Origin: Burkholderia sp. Nafp2/4-1b
GTDB taxonomy: Bacteria > Pseudomonadota > Gammaproteobacteria > Burkholderiales > Burkholderiaceae
DNA length: 64,000 bases
NCBI RefSeq assembly: GCF_003635165.1
Contig: NZ_ML058610.1
Coordinates: 18,817 to 82,816 of the forward strand
Reading direction: 5' to 3'
Below the pieces are notes generated by a model, which was not told the DNA's origin, made no database searches, and saw only the letters and a program-made list of their open reading frames with translations. The position numbers and the translations under genes were made by a program. This document shows, one piece after another, positions 56,928 to 64,000 of the stretch (its first letter is position 1; every line of letters starts with the position of its first letter).

Positions 56928-57845
56928 ATGAACGATAACGAACGGGATCTGAACGATCTCTATTACTTCGTGCAGGTGGTCGAACACGGCGGCTTCGCGC
57001 CGGCCGGGCGCGCGCTGAACATGCCGAAGTCGAAGCTCAGCCGCCGCATCGCGCTGCTCGAGGCGCGGCTCGGGATGCGGCTGATCCAGCGCTCGACGCG
57101 CCGTTTCACCGTCACCGACGTCGGACAGACCTACTACGCGCATTGTCGCGCGATGCTCGTCGAGGCCGACGCCGCCGACGAGGCGATCGCGTTGCTGCAT
57201 GAGGAGCCGCGCGGCATCGTGCGGGTCAGTTGCCCGGTCGTGCTGCTCGATTCGCTGGTCGGCACGATGATCGCCGCGTTCATGGTCGCGTGCCCGCGGG
57301 TCGAGATCCATCTGGAGGCGACCAACCGGCGCGTCGACGTGGTCGGCGAAGGGATCGACGTCGCGATCCGCGTGCGCCCGCCGCTGCTCGAGGACAGCGA
57401 TCTCGCGCTGCGCGTGCTGGCCGAGCGCGGCCAGTGCCTCGTCGCGAGCGCGGCGTTGCTGCGCGAGCATGGCGTGCCGGCCGTCCCGGCCGACCTCACG
57501 CGCCTGCCGAGCCTCGATCACGGCGGCCCGCAGGCCTCGCACGTATGGCGACTGCGCGGCCCGGACGGCGCGCAGGCGGAAATCCACCACCAGCCGCGGC
57601 TTGTGACGGGCGCCATGCTCGCGCTGCGTGCGGCGGCCGCCGCGGGCGTCGGCGTCGTTCAGCTGCCGACGATGATGGTGCGCGACGAAGTCGCGCGCGG
57701 CGCCCTCGTGACCGTGCTGCCCGACTGGGCGCCGCGCCGCGAGATCGTGCACGCGGTGTTCGCATCGCGGCGCGGGCTGCTGCCGGCCGTGCGCGCACTG
57801 CTCGACTTCCTCGCGGAACGGTTCGCCGAACTCGAACCCGATTGA
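56928..57845 (+). CDS. LysR family transcriptional regulator
   Basis: This is a 305-residue regulator. The N-terminal helix-turn-helix (about 5-64) has DLNDLYYFVQVVEHGGFAPA, and RRIALLEARLGMRLIQRSTR forms the linker helix. The ligand-binding domain covers about 90-300. The sequence resembles the group often found divergent from pirin or NAD(P)-quinone genes. ATG at 56928 is chosen; the TTG before it is unlikely. It probably controls pirin and itself through the palindromes at 56837-56868. The inducer is unknown. Confidence 0.92.
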   Translation: MNDNERDLNDLYYFVQVVEHGGFAPAGRALNMPKSKLSRRIALLEARLGMRLIQRSTRRFTVTDVGQTYYAHCRAMLVEADAADEAIALLHEEPRGIVRVSCPVVLLDSLVGTMIAAFMVACPRVEIHLEATNRRVDVVGEGIDVAIRVRPPLLEDSDLALRVLAERGQCLVASAALLREHGVPAVPADLTRLPSLDHGGPQASHVWRLRGPDGAQAEIHHQPRLVTGAMLALRAAAAAGVGVVQLPTMMVRDEVARGALVTVLPDWAPRREIVHAVFASRRGLLPAVRALLDFLAERFAELEPD

Positions 57846-57993
57846 GCGGCGTCGCGAGCAGCTTGCGCCACACGTTCCGCTTCGACTTCCGTCGAAGCAG
57901 ACGCTGCAGACCGGCCGCGCGTGCCGTAGACTGCGGGACGCGCATCGCGCGTTTCACAACCTGCCGTTCACAACCTCTTTTCGCCTTTCAGCC

Positions 57994-58500
57994 ATGTTCA
58001 CGCTGTCCACCGACCCTCACGCTTCCAAGGCCGAACTCTATGCGACGCTCGTCGAGCAGGCGCGCGCACTCGTTGAATCGGAACGCGACCTCACCGCGAA
58101 CGCCGCGAACTTCTCCGCGCTCGTCTATCACTCGCTCGACCGCCTGAACTGGGCCGGCTTCTATTTCTTCGACGGGACGGAACTCGTGGTCGGGCCGTTC
58201 CAGGGCAAGCCCGCATGCGTGCGGATCGCGCTCGGCAAGGGCGTGTGCGGCACGGCCGCGCAGACCCGCGAGACGCAGGTGGTGCGCGACGTGCATGAAT
58301 TCCCCGGCCATATCGCGTGCGATGCCGCGTCGGAATCGGAAATCGTCGTGCCGCTGGTCGCCGCCGACGGCACGCTGATCGGCGTGTGGGACGTCGACAG
58401 CCCCGTCGCCGCGCGCTTCGACGACGAAGACCGCAACGGGATGGAAGCGCTGTGCCGCGTGTTCGTCGAACACGCGTGGCAGAAGGCGCGCGATCAATAA
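57994..58500 (+). CDS. free methionine-(R)-sulfoxide reductase (GAF domain, MsrC)
   Basis: This is a 168-residue GAF-domain enzyme that repairs free methionine-(R)-sulfoxide. Conserved segments are LNWAGFYFFDGTELVVGPF, CVRIALGKGVCGTAA and HIACDAASESEIVVPL. They carry the three catalytic-type Cys residues. It gives protection against oxidative stress. It is a single gene followed by a strong terminator. Confidence 0.93.
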   Translation: MFTLSTDPHASKAELYATLVEQARALVESERDLTANAANFSALVYHSLDRLNWAGFYFFDGTELVVGPFQGKPACVRIALGKGVCGTAAQTRETQVVRDVHEFPGHIACDAASESEIVVPLVAADGTLIGVWDVDSPVAARFDDEDRNGMEALCRVFVEHAWQKARDQ

Positions 58501-58568
58501 GCGCAACGCTGCCGGTCGCGGCGGCGGAAACGGCCACCTGCCGATTGCACCGCTTGACCGCCAATGAC

Positions 58569-58598
58569 ACGGGCCCCTGATCGGGCCCGTATTTCGTT
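58569..58598 (+). terminator. terminator of the methionine sulfoxide reductase gene
   Basis: ACGGGCCC (58569-58576) pairs with GGGCCCGT (58583-58590) around a 6-base loop, followed by ATTTCGTT. It lies about 70 bases after the stop codon and before the convergent map gene. Confidence 0.6.
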
Positions 58599-58626
58599 GC
58601 ACCGATGCGTGCACCTTCCGCGCCCG

Positions 58627-59433
58627 TCAGGCCGCGTGCGTACCCGACAGCGCCGCGACCGCCTGCGGCTTCACGTCGTCCGACAGGATCTCGAAGCCCT
58701 GCTCCGTCACCACGACCATGTGCTCCCACTGCGCGGACAGCGAATGGTCCTTCGTGACGACCGTCCAGCCATCCGCCAGCACGCGCGTATCGCGCTTGCC
58801 CGCGTTCAGCATCGGCTCGATCGTGAAGATCATCCCCGGCCGCAGCGGCACGCCGGTGCCCGGGCGCCCGTAGTGCAGCACCTGCGGCTCGTCGTGATAC
58901 ACGTCGCCGATCCCGTGCCCGCAATACTCGCGGACCACGCTGAACCCTTCTCGATGCGCGACCTGCTGGATCGCATAACCGACGTCGCCGAGCGTCGCGC
59001 CCGGACGGACCGCGCGGATGCCCGCATGCATCGCCTCGTAGGTGGTCGCGACGAGGCGCCGCGCCAGTTCACCCGGCTCGCCGACGAAGTACATGCGGCT
59101 CGTATCGCCGAACCAGCCGTCCTTGATCACCGCGATGTCGAGATTCACGATGTCGCCGTCGCGCATCGGCCGCGACGACGGAATGCCGTGACAGACCACG
59201 TGGTTGACCGACGTGCACAGCGTTTTCGGATAGCCGTGGTAGCCGATGTTCGCCGGAATCGCGCCGAGCTCGTCGACGATGTATTCGCGGCAGCGCGCGT
59301 CCAGTTCGTCGGTCGTGACGCCCGGCTTCACGTGCTCGGTGATCATCGTCAGCACTTGGGACGCGAGCTTCGCGGCCTCGCACGACTTGGCGATTTCCGC
59401 GGCACCGCGGATCGGGATTTCGCGTTTCGCCAT
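58627..59433 (-). CDS. map: type I methionine aminopeptidase
   Basis: This 268-residue enzyme removes the N-terminal methionine from new proteins. All five metal ligands are visible: Asp in VNLDIAVIKDGWFGDTSR (two), His in GHGIGDVYHDEP, Glu in IFTIEPML and Glu in QWEHMVVVTEQG. The start codon shares a base with the stop of the ParD-like gene (TAATG), so the two are translationally coupled. Burkholderia carries another map gene next to rpsB elsewhere; here the ParD-like partner marks this as the extra copy, which is an inference. Confidence 0.94.
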   Translation of the reverse strand: MAKREIPIRGAAEIAKSCEAAKLASQVLTMITEHVKPGVTTDELDARCREYIVDELGAIPANIGYHGYPKTLCTSVNHVVCHGIPSSRPMRDGDIVNLDIAVIKDGWFGDTSRMYFVGEPGELARRLVATTYEAMHAGIRAVRPGATLGDVGYAIQQVAHREGFSVVREYCGHGIGDVYHDEPQVLHYGRPGTGVPLRPGMIFTIEPMLNAGKRDTRVLADGWTVVTKDHSLSAQWEHMVVVTEQGFEILSDDVKPQAVAALSGTHAA

Positions 59434-59669
59434 TACGCCACCTGCTCGATGCCGTGGGTCACCGACTCCGTCGGCCCCATCTCGCCGCCGCGTGCTTCGG
59501 TCTCGATCAGCATCCGGCAGATATCGCCATAGGACAGCGACGGATTGAGTTCCGCGAGCATCCCGACACGCAGCCAGTGCTCGGCCTGCGCATTGATCGA
59601 GCGGCTCAGCGCGGTACTGGTCGAGCGCAGCCGTTCGTGCATGTGCTCGGAGATCTTGATGATTCCCAT
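59433..59669 (-). CDS. ParD-like antitoxin-family protein coupled to map
   Basis: This is a 78-residue protein of the ParD_like family (formerly DUF3423). It reads MGIIKISEHMHERLRSTSTA at the N-terminus, then a helical region with SINAQAEHWLRVGMLAELNP. ParD-like proteins are ribbon-helix-helix relatives of antitoxins. Its stop codon overlaps the map start by one base. No ParE toxin gene is adjacent. An inverted repeat upstream (59684-59703) could be its own operator. A toxin-antitoxin role is inference only. Confidence 0.85.
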   Translation of the reverse strand: MGIIKISEHMHERLRSTSTALSRSINAQAEHWLRVGMLAELNPSLSYGDICRMLIETEARGGEMGPTESVTHGIEQVA

Positions 59670-59683
59670 ATGTCTCTAATTAA

Positions 59684-59703
59684 ACGAAATGTAGTCGTTT
59701 CGT
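59684..59703. promoter_or_regulatory. inverted repeat upstream of the ParD-like gene
   Basis: ACGAAA (59684-59689) and TTTCGT (59698-59703) form an inverted repeat with an 8-base spacer, 15 bases upstream of the ParD-like start in an AT-rich stretch. Ribbon-helix-helix proteins often bind such sites to repress their own operon, so this is a plausible operator. Confidence 0.45.
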
Positions 59704-59767
59704 ATATTACGCTCGCGCCGGCCGCCGGACAAGCATTCGTCGGGACATGCATTCCGCGGAAATTCCG

Positions 59768-59794
59768 TTGACTTCCAATTCCAGCTTGCTGGAA
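59768..59794 (+). promoter_or_regulatory. promoter and palindromic operator of the XRE-cupin gene
   Basis: A TTGACT -35 hexamer (59768-59773) is followed by the perfect palindrome TTCCAGC-TT-GCTGGAA (59779-59794) and then AT-rich sequence that could hold a -10. The palindrome sits between -35 and -10, a classic repressor position, 13 bases before the chosen start. Autoregulation is inferred. Confidence 0.5.
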
Positions 59795-59806
59795 AATAAA
59801 TCCATC

Positions 59807-60466
59807 ATGCAGGAATCCGCCACCCCGCCCGCCGACGACACCGGCATCAACGAACGGATCGCCCGGCGCGTGCGCGATCTGCGCATGCTGCGAGGCTACA
59901 CGCTCGATGCGCTTGCCGCGCGTTCCGGCGTGAGCCGTTCGATGATCTCCCTCATCGAGCGTGCATCGGCGAGCCCGACGGCCGTCGTGCTCGACAAGCT
60001 CGCTGCCGGGCTCGGCGTGTCGCTGGCCGCGCTGTTCGGCGGCGATCGCGACGACGCACCCGCGCAGCCGTTGGTGCGGCGCGCGCAGCAGGCGGAATGG
60101 CGCGATCCGGCGTCCGGTTACGTGCGGCGCAATCTGTCGCCGCCCGGCTGGCCGTCGCCGTTGCAGCTCGTCGAAGTCGATTTCCCGCCCGGTGCGCGCG
60201 TCGCGTACGACTCCGGCGGGCGCGAGAGCGCGCTGCATCAACAGGTATGGGTCGTCCGCGGCCGCGTCGACATCAAGTTGGGCGACCAGCTTCACGAACT
60301 CAACGAAGGCGACTGTCTGGCCATGCGGCTCGATCAGCCGCTGATTTTCAGCAACCCGACGTCCCATGTCGCGCGCTATGTCGTCGCGAGCTGCGACGCA
60401 TCCGCCGCCGTCAGCGCGCGCAGCATGTCATCCGTTCAAAGCCGACAGGCGCAGGAGCCGCTATGA
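59807..60466 (+). CDS. XRE-type HTH plus cupin transcriptional regulator
   Basis: This is a 219-residue regulator. The HTH spans about residues 18-72 (RVRDLRMLRGYTLDALAARS, VSRSMISLIERASASPTAVV). A C-terminal cupin (about 120-195) binds a small ligand, with strand motifs such as LHQQVWVVRGRVDIKLGDQ. The start at 59807 is chosen because the probable promoter lies just upstream; an ATG at 59747 would be upstream of that promoter. Members of this family regulate amino-acid or sulfur metabolism. Its stop overlaps the next gene by 4 bases (ATGA), so it probably controls the acetyltransferase. Confidence 0.88.
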   Translation: MQESATPPADDTGINERIARRVRDLRMLRGYTLDALAARSGVSRSMISLIERASASPTAVVLDKLAAGLGVSLAALFGGDRDDAPAQPLVRRAQQAEWRDPASGYVRRNLSPPGWPSPLQLVEVDFPPGARVAYDSGGRESALHQQVWVVRGRVDIKLGDQLHELNEGDCLAMRLDQPLIFSNPTSHVARYVVASCDASAAVSARSMSSVQSRQAQEPL

Positions 60467-61011
60467 ATTCCCCGACACCGCGCGACGACGTGCGCCTGAT
60501 CGACTGCAGCGAGGCCGAGCATGCGCCAGCCATCCTCGCGATCCTGAACGACGCGATCGTGAACACGACCGCGCTTTACGACTACCGGCCGCGCCCGCCA
60601 GAAGCGATGGTCACGTGGTTCGCGACGAAGCGCGCCGGCGGCTTTCCGGTCGTCGGCGCGGTGGATAAAGCCGGCACGCTGGTCGGCTTCGCGAGCTGGG
60701 GCACGTTCCGCGCGTTCCCGGCGTTCAAGTACACGGTCGAGCACAGCGTCTACGTGCATCGCGACCATCGCGGCCGCGGGCTCGGCGAGTTTCTGCTGCG
60801 CGAGTTGATCCGGCGCGCGCGCGAAGCCGACGTGCACGTGCTGGTCGGCTGCATCGACGCGACCAACGGCGGCAGCGTCGCGCTGCACACGCGGCTCGGC
60901 TTCGTGCACTCGGGCACGATCACCGAAGCGGGCTTCAAGTTCGGCCGCTGGCTCGATGCGGCGTTCTATCAGCTCACGCTCGACACGCCGGCGCAGCCGG
61001 TCGATGGCTGA
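60463..61011 (+). CDS. GNAT acetyltransferase, phosphinothricin/methionine-sulfone type
   Basis: This is a 182-residue acetyltransferase. The segment AILNDAIVNTTALYDYRPRP near residue 28 and the acetyl-CoA loop VYVHRDHRGRGLGEFLLREL near residue 94 match PAT/MddA proteins. These acetylate phosphinothricin, methionine sulfoximine or similar analogues and so give resistance. AGGAG lies 6 bases before the start, and the gene overlaps the XRE-cupin stop by 4 bases, so both form one operon. Substrate is not determined. Confidence 0.9.
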   Translation: MNSPTPRDDVRLIDCSEAEHAPAILAILNDAIVNTTALYDYRPRPPEAMVTWFATKRAGGFPVVGAVDKAGTLVGFASWGTFRAFPAFKYTVEHSVYVHRDHRGRGLGEFLLRELIRRAREADVHVLVGCIDATNGGSVALHTRLGFVHSGTITEAGFKFGRWLDAAFYQLTLDTPAQPVDG

Positions 61012-61046
61012 CCGACAGCGCCGATCGTTCAGCCGCCTCATGACGA

Positions 61047-61070
61047 CGCGAGCCGTGTAGACGGCTCGCG
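61047..61070 (+). terminator. hairpin after the acetyltransferase gene
   Basis: A perfect 10-bp stem (CGCGAGCCGT with ACGGCTCGCG) and a 4-base loop lie 35 bases after the stop codon. No T-run follows, so it may be only a partial terminator. The remaining bases to 61300 hold no gene that I can support. Confidence 0.45.
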
Positions 61071-61300
61071 CGGCGACCATCGCGATCACATCGCCTGACA
61101 GCGACAACGCGCGAACGAGGCGATCGCACCGCGTTGTCGCACCGCCTTCCGGCTTTTCATCGCCATCCAGGACCCGCACCTTTGTCCCGTGACCACGCGT
61201 ATGACGTTCGCCGCATTCTTGCGCGAGAACGGTAGCGATACGGTATTCCCCAGCGGCCGCCGCACGGCCGCATCCCGATCCATCACCTGGAGGATGCCGT

Positions 61301-61789
61301 ATGAAAACGCCCGATGCCTTTCCGCACCATCGCCGATCGCAACACGATGCCGGCCTCGCGCGACGCGCGGTCCGGTGCGTTGCGTGGTCGCTTGCCGCCC
61401 TCCCGCTTTTCTGCGGACAAGCGTTCGCGGCCGGCGCGTGTCCGACGCCGTTTGCGTTGAGCGGCAACACCGATCTGCTGTGGAAGCAAGTCACCAACAA
61501 TCAGTGGCGCAACATGCTGCCGCGCGGCTGGACCGACAACGGTTTTCATTTCTACAGCCGGGTGCGCAGCCGCGGTCCGGACAACGGCATCAACACGCCG
61601 TCGGATCTCGAGTCCGAAGTGCGCAAGCAGAGTTCCGACGAGCCGGCCGGCGGCAACAACCCGAATCGCCGCGCGATCACGCTGCCGATCCTGAACAGCA
61701 AGGGCCAGCATCTGCTCGTGATTTACGACTACGACGGCAAGAGCACGTCGAAGTGCGAACTGGTGACGCTGACGTATCCGGCGGAATAG
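61301..61789 (+). CDS. hypothetical secreted protein
   Basis: This is a 162-residue protein that I do not recognise. The start at 61301 has GGAGG 9 bases upstream. The N-terminus is basic and then hydrophobic (about 22-43, CVAWSLAALPLFCGQAFAAG), giving a signal peptide cleaved near residue 44. The mature part has about 118 residues with two Cys (one near its N-terminus, one in TSKCELVTLTYP) that could pair. Aromatic and polar segments such as WTDNGFHFYSRVRS suggest a small beta-rich exported domain. It ends at a strong terminator. Confidence 0.7.
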   Translation: MKTPDAFPHHRRSQHDAGLARRAVRCVAWSLAALPLFCGQAFAAGACPTPFALSGNTDLLWKQVTNNQWRNMLPRGWTDNGFHFYSRVRSRGPDNGINTPSDLESEVRKQSSDEPAGGNNPNRRAITLPILNSKGQHLLVIYDYDGKSTSKCELVTLTYPAE

Positions 61790-61846
61790 GCACGGAACAG
61801 GCACGATGCGCGGAGAAAGTACGAATCGGAGCGCAGAAAAAAGAGC

Positions 61847-61877
61847 AGCCCCGCCGAAGCGGGGCTTTTCCTTTCTT
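61847..61877 (+). terminator. rho-independent terminator of the secreted protein gene
   Basis: AGCCCCGC (61847-61854) and GCGGGGCT (61859-61866) form a perfect 8-bp stem with a CGAA loop, followed by TTTCCTTTCTT. It is nearly the same sequence as the hairpin after tRNA-Cys at 63672-63706, and both belong to the larger repeat described for the tRNA-Cys remnant. Confidence 0.8.
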
Positions 61878-61879
61878 GC

Positions 61880-61927
61880 CGGAGGCGCGAGCCGGAGGCG
61901 AATCGGCCTCAACGGCTTTGCAGGCCG
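61880..61927 (-). pseudogene. 3' half remnant of tRNA-Cys
   Basis: This 48-bp stretch matches the 3' part of the intact tRNA-Cys (anticodon arm through the T arm and acceptor end) with four differences, including CCA changed to CCG at the tip. The 5' half of the tRNA is absent. The similarity continues 50 bases past the tRNA end through the terminator (61827-61879 against 63665-63716), so about 100 bp are duplicated in direct orientation. It cannot encode a working tRNA. It is most simply an old attachment-site or duplication scar. Confidence 0.75.
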
Positions 61928-61994
61928 TCGGACACCGATATAGGTCAAATGGTTATTTACAACGGCCGCCTAAATTGCCCACCGTGTCGCTCCG

Positions 61995-63473
61995 TCAAGC
62001 TGCTTCCTGTAAAGCAGCGACCTTGTTCCGGCCGGTTGACTTCGCGTAGTACAACGCCTCGTCGGCTTCCTTGATCACCGCGCTAGGCTCGTCGTCTTGA
62101 TCCGGCGTCCAGGTCGCCATGCCAATGCTGGCTGTCACGCGCCCGTATTCGCTACCGGCGTGCTCGAGTGCCAGGTCGTCGATCGCCGCACGAATTCGTT
62201 CGGCAATCTCCGCCGCCCCTGTCTGCGGCGTGTCCGGGAGCAGCACGACGAATTCTTCCCCGCCGTAGCGCGCCGCTGTATCGACCGGCCGTCGAATGCT
62301 CTCGCCGATGCAGCGGGCGACAGCCGCCAGCGCATCGTCCCCTGCCTGGTGCCCGTAGGTATCGTTGTAAGCCTTGAAGCGGTCGACGTCGACGAACAGC
62401 AGCGAGAAGACGGAATGCGCGCGCCTGGCGCGACGCCACTCGCGATCCAGCACCTCCCCGAAACTGCGACGATTGTTCAACCCGGTGAGCCCGTCGGTGC
62501 GCGCGAGCAGCACCAGCTCGGACTCAGCGCGCATCCGGCGGCGCAGTTGCCCGCTCAGCATGACCGACAGCACGATGAACGCTGCGCCGAAGGTGACCAC
62601 CAGCGCACCGATCGTCACGGCGCGGTGCCGCCACGCAGCAAAAATTTCCTCCTCGGCTTCCGCGACCATGATGATCAGCGGCAGAGTCGGCAGGTTCCTG
62701 AAGTAATAGAGCCGTCGCACCCCGTCAATCGACGCCGTTTCCGAGAATGAACCCTCCGGTGCAGTTTGAAACCGTCGAAAGGTAGCGGCCTTGCTGATGT
62801 TGCGGCCGACGATGCCGACGTTGTACGGCTGACGCATTACCATGATGCCGTCCTTGCCGATCAGCGACATCGAACCGTGCTGCCCCAGCGAGAGGCCCGC
62901 AAACAGGTGGTGAAAGTACTCGAGATTGAGCCCGATCATCACGATGCCCGCAAACGACCCATCCGGGTTCGAGATGCGCCGCGACAGCGCAATGATGAGC
63001 ATGCCGGCACGCAGGCGCGACGCGAACGGATCGCTGACATAAAGACCGACATTCGGGTTATCGCGATGGACGGTGAAGTACTTGCGATCGGCGAAATTTC
63101 CCTTGCGCGGCACGTCGTTGGCCGAATCCAGGACGATGTTGCCCTCGGCATCGAGCACCAGCATCGAACCGATGAAGTTGGCACTCATTGCGTGGTCGAA
63201 GAGCACGCCCCGTCGCAGCGCGGGCGCTGCCGCCATCACGTCGGGCCGCTGCAGGCCATGGATCACTGCCTGCAAGGACAGGTCGTAGAGTTCGACGTTG
63301 CGCTCGATGTCGCGCTCGGCCATCAGACCGAGATTGCGCGACGATTCGCTGGCGCGGTCAAGTGCGTCGTAGCGGCTCTGAAATAGCTGCAGTACGCACA
63401 GGCCCATCAGCGCGCAGGCGATCGCAACACCAACCGCCACAATCAAATTGGGGGCTGCCGTCCGGGGATGCAT
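61995..63473 (-). CDS. membrane diguanylate cyclase with Cache sensor domain
   Basis: This is a 492-residue signalling enzyme that makes c-di-GMP. An N-terminal helix (about 10-32) and a second helix (about 282-304) bracket a periplasmic dCache-type sensor (about 40-278) with segments LVLDAEGNIVLDSANDVPRK and DRKYFTVHRDNPNVG. The GGDEF domain follows (about 325-488). Its active site is intact as GGEEF, and the inhibitory RxxD site (RPVD) is five residues before it, so product inhibition is expected. The start at 63473 has GAGGAGA 5 bases upstream. The gene lies between intact tRNA-Cys and its degenerate 3' copy. Confidence 0.93.
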   Translation of the reverse strand: MHPRTAAPNLIVAVGVAIACALMGLCVLQLFQSRYDALDRASESSRNLGLMAERDIERNVELYDLSLQAVIHGLQRPDVMAAAPALRRGVLFDHAMSANFIGSMLVLDAEGNIVLDSANDVPRKGNFADRKYFTVHRDNPNVGLYVSDPFASRLRAGMLIIALSRRISNPDGSFAGIVMIGLNLEYFHHLFAGLSLGQHGSMSLIGKDGIMVMRQPYNVGIVGRNISKAATFRRFQTAPEGSFSETASIDGVRRLYYFRNLPTLPLIIMVAEAEEEIFAAWRHRAVTIGALVVTFGAAFIVLSVMLSGQLRRRMRAESELVLLARTDGLTGLNNRRSFGEVLDREWRRARRAHSVFSLLFVDVDRFKAYNDTYGHQAGDDALAAVARCIGESIRRPVDTAARYGGEEFVVLLPDTPQTGAAEIAERIRAAIDDLALEHAGSEYGRVTASIGMATWTPDQDDEPSAVIKEADEALYYAKSTGRNKVAALQEAA

Positions 63474-63671
63474 GGTCTCCTCATCGCAAAATGAGCCTGC
63501 CCGATGCCGGGCGTGTTTTCCGCATACTAAATCGGTCAAGCGTATTTGCATACGCAGTGCGAAACCGACTGGACGACCCATCGAGTTCCGCCTCGCTGAT
63601 CAGGATCTACTGCCGACCTGCGCGGGCATTCGAGGGAGGTGGCGATTTTCTTACAAGAATGAAAGCGGAGC

Positions 63672-63706
63672 AGAAAAAAGAAAAGCCCCGCGGAAGCGGG
63701 GCTTTT
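63672..63706 (-). terminator. terminator of tRNA-Cys
   Basis: AAAAGCCCCGC (63681-63691) and GCGGGGCTTTT (63696-63706) form an 11-bp stem with a GGAA loop. On the minus strand it is followed by CTTTTCTTTTTTCTG. It lies 11 bases after the tRNA 3' end. Confidence 0.85.
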
Positions 63707-63716
63707 CTTTTCTTGC

Positions 63717-63790
63717 TGGAGGCGCGAGCCGGAGTCGAACCGGCCTAAACGGCTTTGCAGGCCGCTGCATAACCGCTTTGCTATCGCGCC
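63717..63790 (-). tRNA. tRNA-Cys (GCA)
   Basis: A 74-base tRNA with encoded CCA: 5' GGCGCGA acceptor, anticodon loop CTGCAAA (anticodon GCA), T-loop GGTTCGACTCC and 3' TCCA. The stems all pair. A partial copy of its 3' half lies at 61880-61927. Confidence 0.97.
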
Positions 63791-63860
63791 AAAAGCGGAC
63801 TGTCCGGATGCCGTGAAGGCAAGCGACAGATTCTTTATTTGAGGACCGTCGGCCCATCAA

Positions 63861-63884
63861 ATAAAAAGGGAAGCGTGGCTTCCC
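63861..63884 (-). terminator. terminator-like hairpin between tRNA-Gly and tRNA-Cys
   Basis: GGGAAGC (63868-63874) pairs with GCTTCCC (63878-63884), followed on the minus strand by TTTTTAT. Since tRNA-Gly is transcribed first, this would end its transcript before tRNA-Cys, implying separate promoters. A TTTATTTGA/TCAAATAAA inverted repeat (63834-63865) overlaps this region. Confidence 0.6.
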
Positions 63885-63891
63885 CATGACC

Positions 63892-63967
63892 TGGAGCGGG
63901 AGACGAGTCTCGAACTCGCGACCTCAACCTTGGCAAGGTTGCGCTCTACCAACTGAGCTACTCCCGC
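63892..63967 (-). tRNA. tRNA-Gly (GCC)
   Basis: A 76-base tRNA with encoded CCA: 5' GCGGGAG acceptor, D-loop AGCTCAGTTGGTAGAGC, anticodon loop TTGCCAA (anticodon GCC), T-loop GTTCGAG and 3' TCCA. All four stems pair. Confidence 0.97.
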
Positions 63968-64000
63968 ATTGTCCTGCACCTGCAGCGCTTTACCATCCAA

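Noticed and set aside
59433..59669. A complete type II toxin-antitoxin module
   Set aside because: Only the ParD-like part is present. No ParE-like toxin lies beside it, so a module was not annotated.

Overview
The window is GC-rich chromosomal DNA with the codon bias, gene families and gene order of a betaproteobacterium, most probably Burkholderia and probably the B. cepacia complex. The pointers are an arginine succinyltransferase operon with a split AstA, a hopanoid side-chain cluster (hpnIJKL), otsAB, a Tat-exported PlcN-type phospholipase C and Pseudomonas-like aotQMP-argR genes. Nearly all of it reads as stable chromosome. I saw no phage, insertion sequence, CRISPR array or transposase.

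Layout: 0.1-9 kb, an IclR regulator followed by a tripartite RND efflux operon (mdtABC). 9-17 kb, single genes: a VOC protein, a NYN/LOTUS RNA-biology protein, an NAD(P)-binding protein, a periplasmic peroxiredoxin, then a PAS-GGDEF-EAL phosphodiesterase and an HDOD protein. 16.6-29.3 kb, an arginine/ornithine uptake and catabolism block, all on the minus strand. In transcription order it runs hisQ-hisM-hisP-argR, then astC-aruF-astA-astD-astB-astE, then a periplasmic binding protein. A roughly 290-bp element present as two inverted copies sits between argR and astC, and two ArgR-like half-sites lie just upstream of astC.

29.5-35 kb, a BamE-like lipoprotein and hpnI-J-K-L, which modify hopanoid lipids. 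35-45.7 kb, a flavin monooxygenase, an alpha/beta hydrolase, pdxY, plcN, a LivJ-type binding protein, and a GntR regulator divergent from glucarate dehydratase. 45.7-53 kb, two small membrane proteins, a family 4 glycosyltransferase, an MsbA-like ABC exporter and otsB-otsA. 53-55.3 kb, a copper-delivery operon for cytochrome oxidase (SCO, PCu(A)C, CtaG).

55.3-64 kb, a GNAT protein, pirin divergent from a LysR regulator, free-methionine-sulfoxide reductase, a ParD-like gene overlapping map, an XRE-cupin/GNAT pair, an orphan secreted protein, a membrane diguanylate cyclase, tRNA-Cys and tRNA-Gly. The diguanylate cyclase lies between the intact tRNA-Cys and a degenerate copy of its 3' half, which looks like an old integration or duplication scar.

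The most unusual non-coding structures are the long inverted repeat (25244-26013), the tRNA-Cys remnant (61880-61927), the 13-copy 9-bp minisatellite (38880-38996), and the overlapping palindromes between pirin and its LysR neighbour (56837-56868). No gene set here is clearly an undescribed system. The best candidates for new biology are the ParD-like/Map pair, the NYN-LOTUS protein with its repeat tail, and the low-complexity insertion in MdtC.
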